Source: CBDCWO01 sp965223405 (GTDB lineage: Bacteria; Bacteroidota; Bacteroidia; Chitinophagales; Saprospiraceae). From it: a stretch of 64,000 bases of DNA. Positions 33,220-43,112 of this stretch are shown here, piece after piece. The position numbers and the translations under genes were made by a program. The stretch's first letter is position 1; every line of letters begins with the position of its first letter. A model generated the notes under the pieces. That model made no database searches and was not told where the DNA came from. It worked only from the letters and a program-made list of their open reading frames with translations. The DNA is taken from positions 124,001 through 188,000 of the forward strand of contig CBDCWO010000006.1 in the NCBI GenBank assembly GCA_965223405.1, written 5' to 3'.

Positions 33220-34211
33220 CCTCCAATAGTTGACATCGATTCATGAATTGGATTGTACTTATGACGATGGGCTTCCGCAACAAATCCATCCTTATGACGG
33301 TGAGAAATTGCATTGATTACACTGGTACCTATTTGCTGATCGGTAGCTCCCGCTCGAATTAAATCTCTGATAGAGTATACTCCATCATCGTAAAGACAGG
33401 TTTTTACTTGTCCTACCGGTGTGATCCTCAGTCGATTGCAGGTCCCACAGAAAGTTCGACTATAGGCGGCAATAACGCCGAAATCACCCTTCCATCCCGG
33501 AACTCTGTATTGAAGGGCCGTCAGTTCCTTTGAATTTGGGATATCTTCCATGGTCGGATAGTGATGAGATAGGATGTCTATCATCTCTGAATAATGAACT
33601 GGCTGATAATCTGATTTAGTTCCTGCCCCATTAAATGGCATTTCTTCAATGAATCGCACCGATACCGGAGACTCACATGCTATCTGAGACATTGGAATGA
33701 CATCTTCCACATTATAATTCCGCATGACCACCATATTAATTTTTAATTTTAGTCCGACAGCCAAAATCGCTTCCAGACTATTGAGTACCCGGACCAATAA
33801 GTCCTTTCTGGTGATAGCAAGAAATCGTTTAGGGTCCAAACTATCCAGGCTCAGATTGACACTTTTTACCTCCAGTTTTTTCAATCCATCGATAAACGGC
33901 ATGAGATGGGTCCCATTCGTGGTAATATGAAGATCCAAAAGTGGATTTTGCTTTCGTAATGTTGTTAGAAAATAAAAGAAATCTTTTCTTACAAAGGGTT
34001 CGCCGCCGGTAAATCGTACTTTCTTGATTCCCAGATTTGTTAAAATGCGAATCAATTTAAGTATTTCCTCGTAGGAAAGCAATTGGTCCCGAGCGAGGAA
34101 GTCGATCCCTGATTTCGGCATACAATAGAAACACCGCAGGTTACATCTGTCCGTCACCGCCAGCCGCAAATAGTTAATTCTGCGCCCATGATTATCTATC
34201 AACTCGCTCAT
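33216..34211 (-). CDS. moaA: GTP 3',8-cyclase (radical SAM)
   Basis: This 331-aa radical SAM enzyme converts GTP to the cyclic precursor of molybdopterin. The N-terminal 4Fe-4S ligands are C23, C27 and C30 (CNLRCFYC), and RFTGGEPFVRKD follows. The C-terminal cluster region FCGTCNRLRITPVGQVKTCLYD supplies the second set of cysteines. Residues near the C-terminus end in STIGG, matching the essential GG tail. It overlaps the upstream membrane-protein gene by 4 bp and moeA downstream by 4 bp. Confidence 0.96.
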   Translation of the reverse strand: MSELIDNHGRRINYLRLAVTDRCNLRCFYCMPKSGIDFLARDQLLSYEEILKLIRILTNLGIKKVRFTGGEPFVRKDFFYFLTTLRKQNPLLDLHITTNGTHLMPFIDGLKKLEVKSVNLSLDSLDPKRFLAITRKDLLVRVLNSLEAILAVGLKLKINMVVMRNYNVEDVIPMSQIACESPVSVRFIEEMPFNGAGTKSDYQPVHYSEMIDILSHHYPTMEDIPNSKELTALQYRVPGWKGDFGVIAAYSRTFCGTCNRLRITPVGQVKTCLYDDGVYSIRDLIRAGATDQQIGTSVINAISHRHKDGFVAEAHRHKYNPIHESMSTIGG

Positions 34212-34651
34212 AGCTTTGAAGTATACAATTGGCTAAGAAATAATAAATAAGCAATTAACAAAATTACGAATACCGAACCACATAGTATAATTGGTGGTAA
34301 AAAGGCATAAATTGTCATAGCAAAAAACACGATCCCAAACAGTATTACATTTAGTAAGAGGTAGTTTTTAATTAGAAAATGGCTGACTTTATACCGCAAC
34401 AGCATCAAGGTTACCATTCCCCCAAAAAAGTACAGAATGGTAAAAGTGGCACTTACCGAAAGGAACAAATCTGAAAATGATCTAAGATACCCGGCACCCA
34501 GATTGAGTTGGTAATTTTGAACTAAATCATACAATTGTTGCTCTTGAGAATTAGCTGGAATAGGTGAGGAAAAAAAACTCATCGAATGGATTAATCCGGT
34601 CAAAATCTGAATTATCGCAGCGAGTCGAAGCCAAATTCTAAAATTTTTCAT
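34208..34651 (-). CDS. Small membrane protein heading the Moco operon
   Basis: This 147-aa protein has about four hydrophobic helices (residues 8-28, 62-85, 95-115, 118-142) and a short extracellular loop after the first. It resembles the LIC_13387-like small membrane proteins of unknown role. Its stop overlaps moaA by 4 bp, so it is co-translated with the molybdenum cofactor genes. A direct part in cofactor synthesis or molybdate uptake is not shown by the sequence. Confidence 0.7.
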   Translation of the reverse strand: MKNFRIWLRLAAIIQILTGLIHSMSFFSSPIPANSQEQQLYDLVQNYQLNLGAGYLRSFSDLFLSVSATFTILYFFGGMVTLMLLRYKVSHFLIKNYLLLNVILFGIVFFAMTIYAFLPPIILCGSVFVILLIAYLLFLSQLYTSKL

Positions 34652-34679
34652 GGACAGGTGTTTAATTCAGTCAAAAAGA

Positions 34680-35600
34680 TTATGGACTTTCAACGGGATT
34701 ATCAAGTAGGTGTCGATACACAGAGTCCTGCACCTCATTATGATTCCAGTAATCAAGCATCAATTCATTCTTTAAGGTGGCCTTAGTAGCTAAAACAGTC
34801 GCTTCAGATCCAAATCCACTTGGGTGGCTTTCATCCCAACCGGTAATCTGGTAGGGAAAGTCCTTTTTAAAAAATATACTCAAAGTGCGATTGAGGCTAG
34901 GATATTCCAAAGTATACTGATATTGAGCTTCAGACTTCTGTGATAGCCTGGCATTTACCGGAACTGTCATGCTCGGATGATGTCGCAATCGGGAGAACAT
35001 CAATCCGGGAATCATTAAAATATCTCCTTGGGGTAATTCTTGAGGGTTAATTTTGATGAGCTGCCAAATCGCATCTTCTATCCAAACATCACCTTTAATC
35101 TTTTCATCTTTTTCTCCCTCCCTTTCAAAATAAGAATATAACCGGAATCTATAGCCACTGGACACCGCCTTCAACTGAGCAAATGTTTGTCCACACCATT
35201 CTTGTGCGCTGCAAGTAACCTTTAAGGTCCTATCCATTTTTTCAAGAGGATGAAACGAGGACATCATCATTGAGTACGGATAAATTCCGGTAAAAAACTT
35301 TTTGGTAAAATTGCATTTGAAAGTGCTGATCTTGTCATTGGGGTTCTGATCCGGATCATCAAGTTTTATCAGTTTGGATTTAGAAAATGGCTCAGTAACC
35401 AGAATAATAGCAGCTTCTCCCTGATGAATCTCCCCATATCTTACTTGTTTCAAATCATATGTACTGACTAAAGCTGTTCCTGAATACCAGTGGGACTTAA
35501 ATTCCGGTGTAAGATTTGGCTGCTTCGCAATTTGAGATTGAGTACAAGCCAAATTCATTCCCCATAGGAATAGCAGTAATTTCAATATTTGAGTGTCCAT
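34680..35600 (-). CDS. Conserved Bacteroidota lipoprotein of unknown function
   Basis: This 306-aa exported lipoprotein (signal peptide ending NLAC, Cys about residue 19) resembles proteins often labelled septum formation inhibitor Maf. It lacks the Maf nucleotide pyrophosphatase motifs, so that label would be wrong. Notable segments are HWYSGTALVSTYDLKQVRYGEIHQGEA, then LPYQ-like FKKDFPYQITGWDES and a conserved C-terminal LDYWNHNEVQDSVYR. It is followed 28 bp later by the Moco operon on the same strand and may be co-transcribed. Confidence 0.65.
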   Translation of the reverse strand: MDTQILKLLLFLWGMNLACTQSQIAKQPNLTPEFKSHWYSGTALVSTYDLKQVRYGEIHQGEAAIILVTEPFSKSKLIKLDDPDQNPNDKISTFKCNFTKKFFTGIYPYSMMMSSFHPLEKMDRTLKVTCSAQEWCGQTFAQLKAVSSGYRFRLYSYFEREGEKDEKIKGDVWIEDAIWQLIKINPQELPQGDILMIPGLMFSRLRHHPSMTVPVNARLSQKSEAQYQYTLEYPSLNRTLSIFFKKDFPYQITGWDESHPSGFGSEATVLATKATLKNELMLDYWNHNEVQDSVYRHLLDNPVESP

Positions 35601-35783
35601 TTTTGCAATATTTATAATATAGCCCGACTAGATAAGCTTCCATTATTCAGTTCAAAATTAGCAAAATATGATGGGTAATTGTGTCCGGAATTCGATATTG
35701 GTGAATTGGACTGCAATATTTCTGTTTTTCCTTTTGGTCAAACAGTACAAGGCTAACCAACCCCTCCAAGTTACACCAAATTA

Positions 35784-37343
35784 TTAATCGGTCACCTGAT
35801 ATTTTTCTCTCAATTTTTTCAGGCGCTCCTCCAAGTCCAGCTGTACGGATTGATATGACTGCACATTGTAGAGATTGTTCATTTCATTCGGATCTTGTTC
35901 TAAATCGTACATTTCCCATTCCGCAGCCTCATAGAAATGAATCAGTTTATATCGCTCCGTCCTTACCCCATAATGTTTTTTTACACTGTGCCATCCACCG
36001 GATTGATAGTAGTGATAATAGACATCATCCCTCCATTCTACCTGAGTACCGGTCTCCAACAGCGGTCTCATGGACTCACCTTGCATATCATTTGGAACCG
36101 ATGTTTGGGCGAGATCAAGAATAGTTGGAGCAAAGTCCAGATTCAGTACTAATTCTTGCGAGCGAATGCCGGCAGGAATTAGTCCCGGATATCGAATACA
36201 CAAAGGTGTAGAAAAAGATTCTTCATACATAAACCTTTTGTCATACCATCCGTGTTCACCCAAATAGAAACCCTGATCGGATGAATAGATTATCATGGTC
36301 TCATTGGTCAAACCCTCCATGTCTAAATAATCTAACATGCGTCCCACGTTTTCATCAACTGATAACATTGTGCTGAGATAGTCCTCCATGTATCGACGGT
36401 ATTTCCATTTTGCCAATGCTTCTCCCGACAAGCGGTTCTCCCGATAGGCTTGATTAATTGGATTGTAGTAAGCATCCCAAGCGATTTTTTGGGAACTATC
36501 CATCAAATTATAGGTTCTTTCCCAGTTAGATTCCGGATTATGCTTCGCCAAACCTCCGGTACCTGTTTCTTCCCCATAATATTGGGGCCACAACTTCATA
36601 TCCATTGACAGGTACATATCCTTTATTTCCATATCAGCTTCTCTAACTGCGCTGGTGCGAGACTTGTAATCATCAAAAAAATTAACCGGGATGGGAATGT
36701 CTTTATTCTGAAATGCACCAAGGTGCTTCGTATCCGGCATCCAATTTCGATGGGGCGCTTTATGCCAAAAAAGTAGGCAAAAAGGTTTAGAAGTATCCCG
36801 TTTCTGCAACGCATCAATCGATAAATCGGTAATTCTGGTAGTTGAATAGCCCAATTGTCGAGCGGTATCTCCATTTTCAATCATAATCGGACTGTAATAG
36901 GTTCCCTGATCAACCAAAATATTGTAGTAGTCGAATCCTTCCGGGGGTTCTTTTAAGTGCCATTTACCAACCAGGAATGTCTGATACCCAGCTTGTTTCA
37001 AATGCGTGATAAACGTGGGTTGAGATGCGTTAAATCGATCCTGGTTGTTTCTCAAACCATTGATATGGCTGTATTTACCGGTGAGAATCACCGCACGACT
37101 GGGCGCACATATTGAATTGGTGACGAAAGCCCGGTCAAAGGTTATACCCTCATTGCCAATGCGATCCAAATTTGGAGTTTCCATCAAGCTACGATCGTAA
37201 ATACTCATCGCTTTCTTGGCATGGTCATCGGTAAGTATCATGACTATATTAGGTCTTTTCAACTGCTTTGTCCGACTGTCAGTGCAGGATAATTGAACTA
37301 ATACGACAAAGAAGAGAAGTATATAACTGACAAATTTTTGCAT
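35784..37343 (-). CDS. Sulfatase (S1 family) lipoprotein
   Basis: This 519-aa exported arylsulfatase-type enzyme has a lipobox ending QLSC at residue 20. The formylglycine site is C79-A-P-S-R83, followed by AVILTGKYSH. Metal-binding residues appear in ILTDDH and later in IIYSSDQGFYLGEHGWYDK. The Cys requires a formylglycine-generating enzyme or anSME encoded elsewhere. It closest resembles N-acetylglucosamine-6-sulfatase/heparan-type sulfatases by the C-terminal MYDLEQDPNEMNNLY. The ATG at 37343 is used; the codon three residues upstream is TTG. It lies 64 bp after GH3 on the same strand, so it may be part of the locus. Confidence 0.9.
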   Translation of the reverse strand: MQKFVSYILLFFVVLVQLSCTDSRTKQLKRPNIVMILTDDHAKKAMSIYDRSLMETPNLDRIGNEGITFDRAFVTNSICAPSRAVILTGKYSHINGLRNNQDRFNASQPTFITHLKQAGYQTFLVGKWHLKEPPEGFDYYNILVDQGTYYSPIMIENGDTARQLGYSTTRITDLSIDALQKRDTSKPFCLLFWHKAPHRNWMPDTKHLGAFQNKDIPIPVNFFDDYKSRTSAVREADMEIKDMYLSMDMKLWPQYYGEETGTGGLAKHNPESNWERTYNLMDSSQKIAWDAYYNPINQAYRENRLSGEALAKWKYRRYMEDYLSTMLSVDENVGRMLDYLDMEGLTNETMIIYSSDQGFYLGEHGWYDKRFMYEESFSTPLCIRYPGLIPAGIRSQELVLNLDFAPTILDLAQTSVPNDMQGESMRPLLETGTQVEWRDDVYYHYYQSGGWHSVKKHYGVRTERYKLIHFYEAAEWEMYDLEQDPNEMNNLYNVQSYQSVQLDLEERLKKLREKYQVTD

Positions 37344-37407
37344 GGGAATCAATTAATGGTTTCTTTAGGTTCGAAAATAATGTAATCCCGATTAATGGAC
37401 GAAGTCC

Positions 37408-39675
37408 TTAATCTAAAAGTGTAAAAGTTTTTTTAAATACCTCACGTGAGTTAGGTCCGATCATTACATCAAATTGTCCCGGTTCGATTATTTGCTTGTA
37501 TTGATGATTATAAAAAGATAAAAGGTCTTCAGAAATTGAAAAAGTCACCACTTTGGTTTCACCAGCTTGAATGTGGACTTTTTGAAACCCTTTCAATTCT
37601 TTGACCGGACGTGAGATAGAGGCTACCTTATCCCGGATATATAACTGAACGATTTCATCCCCGTCTATTTTGCTTGTATTTGTAATTGAGATCGAAGCAC
37701 TAATTTCTTCATGCTTTTGAATCGAATCGGCCGACAATTGCATCTCACCATATTCGAAATCCGAATAACTAAGACCATAACCAAATGGATATAATGGTTC
37801 ATTGGGAATATCCAAATAGTTGGATTTGAATTTTTCACCGCCCACATAATCTGGTCGACCCGTATTGAGCATACTATGATAAACCGGAATTTGACCCACA
37901 TGAACAGGAAAAGAAGTCGTGAGTTTGCCACCAGGATTTTCGTCACCAAACAGAACCTCTGCTACGGCATTGCCTCCTTCGGTTCCCCCAAACCATACAT
38001 CCAGGATGGCATCCATATTTTCATGTTCCCAGTTTAAGGTCATGGGACGACCATTGTAGAGCACCAGGACTATAGGTTTTCCAGAGGCATTTAATGCTTT
38101 AAGCAATTTGCTCTGTGATGATTGTAGTCCGATATAAGCCATACTGGAAGCCTCTCCCGACATATCGGCTGCTTCTCCCATAACCGCGATGATCACATCC
38201 GCACTATTAGCTATTTTAAGGGCTTCATCAATCATGGATTGGGATGATCTATCGTCAATGACAATTTCCGGACCAAATGCATTCACCCTTTTGGCAAAAA
38301 CGGGATCATCACTAATGTTGGCACCCTTGGCATAGGAGAGCTGCGCCAGATCACCAACCACTTCCCGGATACCCTCTAACACGGTTACCGCTTTGGAGTG
38401 ATCTCCCGATACAGACCAGGTACCCAACATATTTCTCCGGCTATCTGCCAAAGGCCCTATCACGGCATAATTCCCACTTTTTGAAAGTGGTAAGATGTTG
38501 TTGTTATTTTTGAGTAAAACAAAGGACTGGGCAGCCACTTTGCGAGCAAATGTCCTGTTTTCTATAGACATTATCTCTTGTTTTGCCCTGGTTTCATCAC
38601 CATATAAATATGGATTTTCAAACAAGCCCAAAGCCTGTTTGAGCTCGAGCACTCTGCGGCAGGCCCGATCAATGGTTTGTTCGGAAACCATTCCGTCTTT
38701 AACAGATTTTTTCAAAGTATTTAAAAACCCCTCTCCCACCATTTCCATATCGATATCTGCGTTAATGGCTTTTGCAGAAACTTCCTTCAGATCTCCTAAA
38801 CCATGTTCGATCATTTCTTTGACAGAAGTATAATCGGTAACTACCATTCCGGTAAAACCCCAATGCTCACGCAAAACTTCCTGAAATAAAAATTGATTAG
38901 CCGATGCCGGGATATAATTATGGGCATTGAATGAGGTCATAACTGATTTTACACCTACGTCCACAGCGGCCTTATAGGGTGGGAGGTATTCGTTGTACAT
39001 CTTTAAATTGCTCATGTCAGTGGATCCATAATCTCGACCCCCTTCCGCTGCACCATACACCGCAAAATGTTTAACACAGGCCGCCAAAGTGGTAGAATCC
39101 TTGAGATCTTCTCCCTGATACCCCTCAACCATTGCAGTAGCTATGGCTGCTCCTAAAAATGGATCTTCACCCGATCCTTCTGCAATTCTTCCCCATCTAG
39201 GATCCCGGGCGATGTCTACCATAGGTGAGAAGTTCCACATAATACCTTCTGCCGTGGCTTCTCTACTTGCAACCCTGGCAACATTTTTTATCAATTCCAT
39301 ATCCCAGGAACAAGACATGGCAAGTGGGATAGGAAAGATGGTTCTATGGCCATGAATTACATCCAGTCCAAAAAGCAGTGGAATTCCCAGACGAGATTCC
39401 TCTACCGCCAGTTTCTGTATTTGGTGTAAATTTTTGGCTCCTCTTTTACCAAAAAGTCCTCCAACCTGGCCATCTCTTATTTTTTGTTCAACATCCTGAC
39501 TCACTACGGAACCAGTGACCGCACCTCCTGGTGTTACCAAATTCAATTGGCCTATCTTTTCTTCTAAAGTCATCTTACCAAGCAAAGAATCTATAGGATC
39601 ATCATTGGGTTGAATTTGAGAAGATCCATTCATACAAGCTATTAACAGAAAGCAAAAAAATATTTTATAATTCAT
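37408..39675 (-). CDS. Glycoside hydrolase family 3 beta-glucosidase (BglX-like)
   Basis: This 755-aa exported lipoprotein has a signal peptide ending LLIAC at residue 14. The GH3 N-terminal barrel contains DVIHGHRTIFPIPLAM, KHFAVYGAAEGGRDY and the nucleophile D281 in GMVVTDYTS. The C-terminal alpha/beta domain has GEAADMSGEASS, including the likely acid/base region, and an Fn3-like domain closes the protein. It would release glucose from beta-linked oligosaccharides made by the upstream GH144-like enzymes. It follows the first of these after 8 bp, an obvious operon arrangement. Confidence 0.95.
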   Translation of the reverse strand: MNYKIFFCFLLIACMNGSSQIQPNDDPIDSLLGKMTLEEKIGQLNLVTPGGAVTGSVVSQDVEQKIRDGQVGGLFGKRGAKNLHQIQKLAVEESRLGIPLLFGLDVIHGHRTIFPIPLAMSCSWDMELIKNVARVASREATAEGIMWNFSPMVDIARDPRWGRIAEGSGEDPFLGAAIATAMVEGYQGEDLKDSTTLAACVKHFAVYGAAEGGRDYGSTDMSNLKMYNEYLPPYKAAVDVGVKSVMTSFNAHNYIPASANQFLFQEVLREHWGFTGMVVTDYTSVKEMIEHGLGDLKEVSAKAINADIDMEMVGEGFLNTLKKSVKDGMVSEQTIDRACRRVLELKQALGLFENPYLYGDETRAKQEIMSIENRTFARKVAAQSFVLLKNNNNILPLSKSGNYAVIGPLADSRRNMLGTWSVSGDHSKAVTVLEGIREVVGDLAQLSYAKGANISDDPVFAKRVNAFGPEIVIDDRSSQSMIDEALKIANSADVIIAVMGEAADMSGEASSMAYIGLQSSQSKLLKALNASGKPIVLVLYNGRPMTLNWEHENMDAILDVWFGGTEGGNAVAEVLFGDENPGGKLTTSFPVHVGQIPVYHSMLNTGRPDYVGGEKFKSNYLDIPNEPLYPFGYGLSYSDFEYGEMQLSADSIQKHEEISASISITNTSKIDGDEIVQLYIRDKVASISRPVKELKGFQKVHIQAGETKVVTFSISEDLLSFYNHQYKQIIEPGQFDVMIGPNSREVFKKTFTLLD

Positions 39676-39683
39676 GGTTTATA

Positions 39684-41048
39684 CTATTCTTCAGCATGGC
39701 CAAATTCAAATCCCAGTCGTTTTAACCCGGTGGAAATCTCCGGAGTGGACATAAATAAATTCCATATTAATCCGGTCCGATAATTTTCAATCATTACCGG
39801 TATTGGACCTTGGTCGATGGCCAGATAACGTTCTGAAACCCAATCATGCTCAAGACTAAAAGCATCATAAGGGCCATAGACTCCCACTAATTTGTTTTCA
39901 TTATTGTACAAATATTTTAAGAAGGCCATACTCTCTTCTGGCGTATAGGGAAATGAGGATAGCGCTGCTGTAGGACTTATTACACCTAGATCTCGTTTTG
40001 GCGAATGTCCAGCATATCCCGTCACCGTATAGCTGGATGTCAAGCCCCATACACTGGGACCATATCCCTCGTATTCTTTTGGATTTTCCACACAATAGTT
40101 GTAATTAATCAAAGCGTGATTCTGATTCAACTTCCAATAATCGGCATATTGATCCTTCAAAGTTCTCGGGTCAAGTCCTAGGTAGGAATAATGAGCCCAA
40201 AACAGCGGGCCTCCGTACATAGGTGAACCATTATGGTGCAACACCAGTTCATATCCATAGGTTATGGAATCAGATTTGATTTTTCCGGATTTTGCCCATC
40301 CTTCATGATACACGATTGGATCAATAGCATAAGTGGGAGAACTGGCAGCCAGGATATACATGATCAAACATTCATTATAACCTGAAACTGGAAAGTTCTT
40401 TTCCCAGCCATATTCCGGTGACCAATGCCAGTAGAGTACATTTTTTCCATTTTGATACCAGGTCCATTCGACTTCCTTCCACAACTGATCAATCCTGCGA
40501 TGGAGTGTAGCTTCTTTCTCTACATTGGTATTCAGATATTGTCTGACCGATAGCAAACCCTGTATTAGAAACGCGGTTTCGACCAAATCTCCCCCGTTAT
40601 CTTTTTTTCCAAAAGGAACAGTTTTACCGGTAGTTCCATCAATCCAGTGAGACCAGGCTCCATGAAAACGATCTGCCTTACTTAAAAAATCAACGATTTT
40701 TTCAATTCGATGGATACCTGACTCTCTGGATATAAATTGACGTTCCATTCCCACGATCAGGGCCATAAGACCAAAACCCGAACCTCCCGTAGTCACAACG
40801 TGCTTATCATTTCTGGGGTAAATATCATCGACGTGATACCTCTCTCTTCCCATCCCGGAATTCTCTTCAGCACCATTCCAAAAGTATTGAAACGTTTGCT
40901 CCTGAACTTTCGTAATCAGGATTGAATCTTGGTCGCGAGTTTCATTTACTTCATTCTCGCTTAGCTCCTTGGGACTTGACTTGCCAGAATGACAGAATTC
41001 CAGTACAAAACCCAGTAAAACAAGAGATATTAATTTAGTTTTAAACAT
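39684..41048 (-). CDS. GH144-like endo-beta-1,2-glucanase (glucoamylase-like domain)
   Basis: This 454-aa protein has a signal peptide ending in EFC (Cys 19), probably a lipoprotein. The glucoamylase-like domain (PF10091) fills residues 50-450: GGSGFGLMALIVGM, ADRFHGAWSHWIDG and EYGWEKNF. Acidic residues D150, D154, E157 and E226 have the same spacing (0, +4, +7, +76) as the catalytic set I recall for the Chitinophaga GH144 enzyme (D135, D139, E142, E211). This supports beta-1,2-glucan cleavage. The ATG at 41048 is chosen because it starts the signal peptide. It lies 11 bp after a paralogue. Confidence 0.85.
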   Translation of the reverse strand: MFKTKLISLVLLGFVLEFCHSGKSSPKELSENEVNETRDQDSILITKVQEQTFQYFWNGAEENSGMGRERYHVDDIYPRNDKHVVTTGGSGFGLMALIVGMERQFISRESGIHRIEKIVDFLSKADRFHGAWSHWIDGTTGKTVPFGKKDNGGDLVETAFLIQGLLSVRQYLNTNVEKEATLHRRIDQLWKEVEWTWYQNGKNVLYWHWSPEYGWEKNFPVSGYNECLIMYILAASSPTYAIDPIVYHEGWAKSGKIKSDSITYGYELVLHHNGSPMYGGPLFWAHYSYLGLDPRTLKDQYADYWKLNQNHALINYNYCVENPKEYEGYGPSVWGLTSSYTVTGYAGHSPKRDLGVISPTAALSSFPYTPEESMAFLKYLYNNENKLVGVYGPYDAFSLEHDWVSERYLAIDQGPIPVMIENYRTGLIWNLFMSTPEISTGLKRLGFEFGHAEE

Positions 41049-41059
41049 TATGATATATC

Positions 41060-43033
41060 TTAATATGAAAATCCAAGTTTTTCTAAGCCGCCTTGGATTT
41101 CGGGTGCCGACATCAAAAGTTCCCACAGCAATCCAGATCGGTAGTTTTCAATCATTATTAAAATAGGACCCTGATCAATAGCAATATTTGAAGAAGCATA
41201 CCAATTCTCCGTGATATTGAATGCGTCATAGAATCCATAGGGGCCCCACAGCCTATCTCCCATTTTGTAGTAAAAAAAATGCATCGCTTTCATCGATTCA
41301 GCCGGAGTAAAAGGAAATGAAGCTAATGCCGCAGTGGGTGTGATGACACCTCGATCATTGGTTGGGGAATGGGCCGAATAGCCCCGATTACCATCGCTGG
41401 CTGTTAATCCCCAACAATCACTTGAATAACCTACATAGTTTAGCGGATTATCAATACAGTAAGCGCGGTTGATCAAAGTATGGTTTTTTGCCTGTTCCCA
41501 GTAATTTGCATATTGATCAGACAACTTCCTTGGATCAATTCCGAGGTATGTATATTGTTCAAAAAACAATGGTCCTCCCATTCTGGGACCCAAAGGCAAT
41601 GTAATATTATAGTATTCCTGGCCGTTTAGCATAGCTCCATTACGAGCCCACCCTGAAGTATACACTTCTTTGGTGATTGGGAATGTAGGTGATGAAGCCG
41701 CCATGATATAAGTAATCAAGGCTTCATTCCATCCTCTAACCGTCAAATTCTTTTCCCATCCAAATTTTGGTGACCAATGCCATATCAATCGTTCTTCACC
41801 ATGAGTATACCAATTCCATTCAATCGACTCCCATAGTAGATTTATCTTATTGATGAGGTCTTTTTCCTCCGGAACAAACTCATCCAAATATTGTCTGATT
41901 GTTACAAGACCCATGGCTAGATAGGAAGTCTCTACAATATCGCCACCATCGTCGTTAGCGCTAAATGGAATCACGCGGCCACTGGTCCCGTTAAACCAAT
42001 GTGACCAGGCCCCATGGAATCGATCCGCAGTTTCCAAAAATGTAACGATTTTATGCAGTCTGGAAATACCTTGTTCTCTGGTTATAAACCCCCGGTCCAT
42101 TCCTACAATTAAGGCCATTAATCCGAATCCGGATCCTCCGGAGGTTACTGTTTCTAAAGAAGTATTGCGCTCGCGAATAAGACCACTTACCGGATGTCCG
42201 AAATCCCAGAAATATGAAAAGGTCTGTTTCTGCACCAATGTTAAAAGTGCTGAGTCCGGGAGACGAGGGAATTTATCAGTGCTGTCCAATTTGGTATAAA
42301 ATGGCAGTCTAAATTTTTGGAATATCATATCCAGGTCACTCCCTAACTGCTCATCGATCTCAAGTGTTATTTTACGGTAATAAGGTAGCGGATCTTCAAC
42401 TTTGATGACGATTATCGTATCCGCTTTTTGTTCCGCGCTATAGGTATAATTCAGGCTTCCCAATAAAAAAGAACAATGGGTATTTAATGTTTCCGTGCTT
42501 ACCGGATGAGAAAATGAAATTTCAAAATTGGGAAGAAAACCAACATTTTGAATTCTTTGCCCAAAATCTGAAATCGGTAGGTTATCAAGCTTTACCTCAA
42601 CAATATGCATTACGGGTTTCAAAGTGGTAAACATCACTTCTATGCCTGGAAACGTTTCTTGGTTTTGACCTTTAAGTGTATTCTTTATTTGCAGTTTATA
42701 CTCCGAATAGTGTGAGAGGTTTCCATTACCCAGTATGGAAATCGTCTTATTATTATCAATAAATTTCAGAGTTATTTCCTGCGGAATCATATTTTTAGTC
42801 AGTTCAAGTGAGGTTTTAGCTGTATTCGGATCAATAGGTGTAGAAAATCGGACCACCACTGGCTGGTCAACCAGCATGTTACGGTTAGGTTCTGCGAATG
42901 AAAGTCTCTGTGATCCAACATGAATTGAAACAAGTTGTAGCTTTCCAATTTCAGGCTGAGGCGATTCCATTTTTTCGCCGCAAGTCACCCATAAAAGTGG
43001 CACTATAATGCAGATAATCAACCATTTCACCAT
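41060..43033 (-). CDS. GH144-like glycosidase with N-terminal Ig-like domains
   Basis: This 657-aa lipoprotein (VTC, Cys 18) starts with two beta-sandwich regions of the Big_5 Ig-like type (VVVRFSTPIDPNTAKTSLEL, residues 30-140; FEISFSHPVST, 145-245). A glucoamylase-like domain follows, homologous to the next gene (TSGGSGFGLMALIVGM, ADRFHGAWSHW). The catalytic set is D361, D365, E368 and E437, with the same 0/+4/+7/+76 spacing. It is a divergent paralogue of its neighbour, so the pair probably splits endo and surface-trimming roles. It lies 79 bp after the LamG gene, with a hairpin in that gap. Confidence 0.85.
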   Translation of the reverse strand: MVKWLIICIIVPLLWVTCGEKMESPQPEIGKLQLVSIHVGSQRLSFAEPNRNMLVDQPVVVRFSTPIDPNTAKTSLELTKNMIPQEITLKFIDNNKTISILGNGNLSHYSEYKLQIKNTLKGQNQETFPGIEVMFTTLKPVMHIVEVKLDNLPISDFGQRIQNVGFLPNFEISFSHPVSTETLNTHCSFLLGSLNYTYSAEQKADTIIVIKVEDPLPYYRKITLEIDEQLGSDLDMIFQKFRLPFYTKLDSTDKFPRLPDSALLTLVQKQTFSYFWDFGHPVSGLIRERNTSLETVTSGGSGFGLMALIVGMDRGFITREQGISRLHKIVTFLETADRFHGAWSHWFNGTSGRVIPFSANDDGGDIVETSYLAMGLVTIRQYLDEFVPEEKDLINKINLLWESIEWNWYTHGEERLIWHWSPKFGWEKNLTVRGWNEALITYIMAASSPTFPITKEVYTSGWARNGAMLNGQEYYNITLPLGPRMGGPLFFEQYTYLGIDPRKLSDQYANYWEQAKNHTLINRAYCIDNPLNYVGYSSDCWGLTASDGNRGYSAHSPTNDRGVITPTAALASFPFTPAESMKAMHFFYYKMGDRLWGPYGFYDAFNITENWYASSNIAIDQGPILIMIENYRSGLLWELLMSAPEIQGGLEKLGFSY

Positions 43034-43067
43034 TCCCTAATACAATACGAATTGAAAAAAAGTAGGG

Positions 43068-43093
43068 GGATGAGGATTAAACAATCCCCATCC
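43068..43093 (-). terminator. Stem-loop with following T run between LamG and GH144 genes
   Basis: GGATGAGGATT and AATCCCCATCC form an 11-bp stem with one A-C mismatch and a 4-base loop. On the minus strand it is followed within a few bases by ...CTACTTTTTTT. This resembles a rho-independent terminator placed after the LamG gene and before the first GH144 gene. It could end most susCD transcripts here and give lower expression of enzymes, or protect the upstream mRNA 3' end. Confidence 0.6.
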
Positions 43094-43112
43094 TTATTGT
43101 GTTGTCTAATCC

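Noticed and set aside
34680..35600. Maf-type septum formation inhibitor
   Set aside because: The protein resembles lipoproteins that carry this label but has a signal peptide and none of the Maf catalytic motifs.
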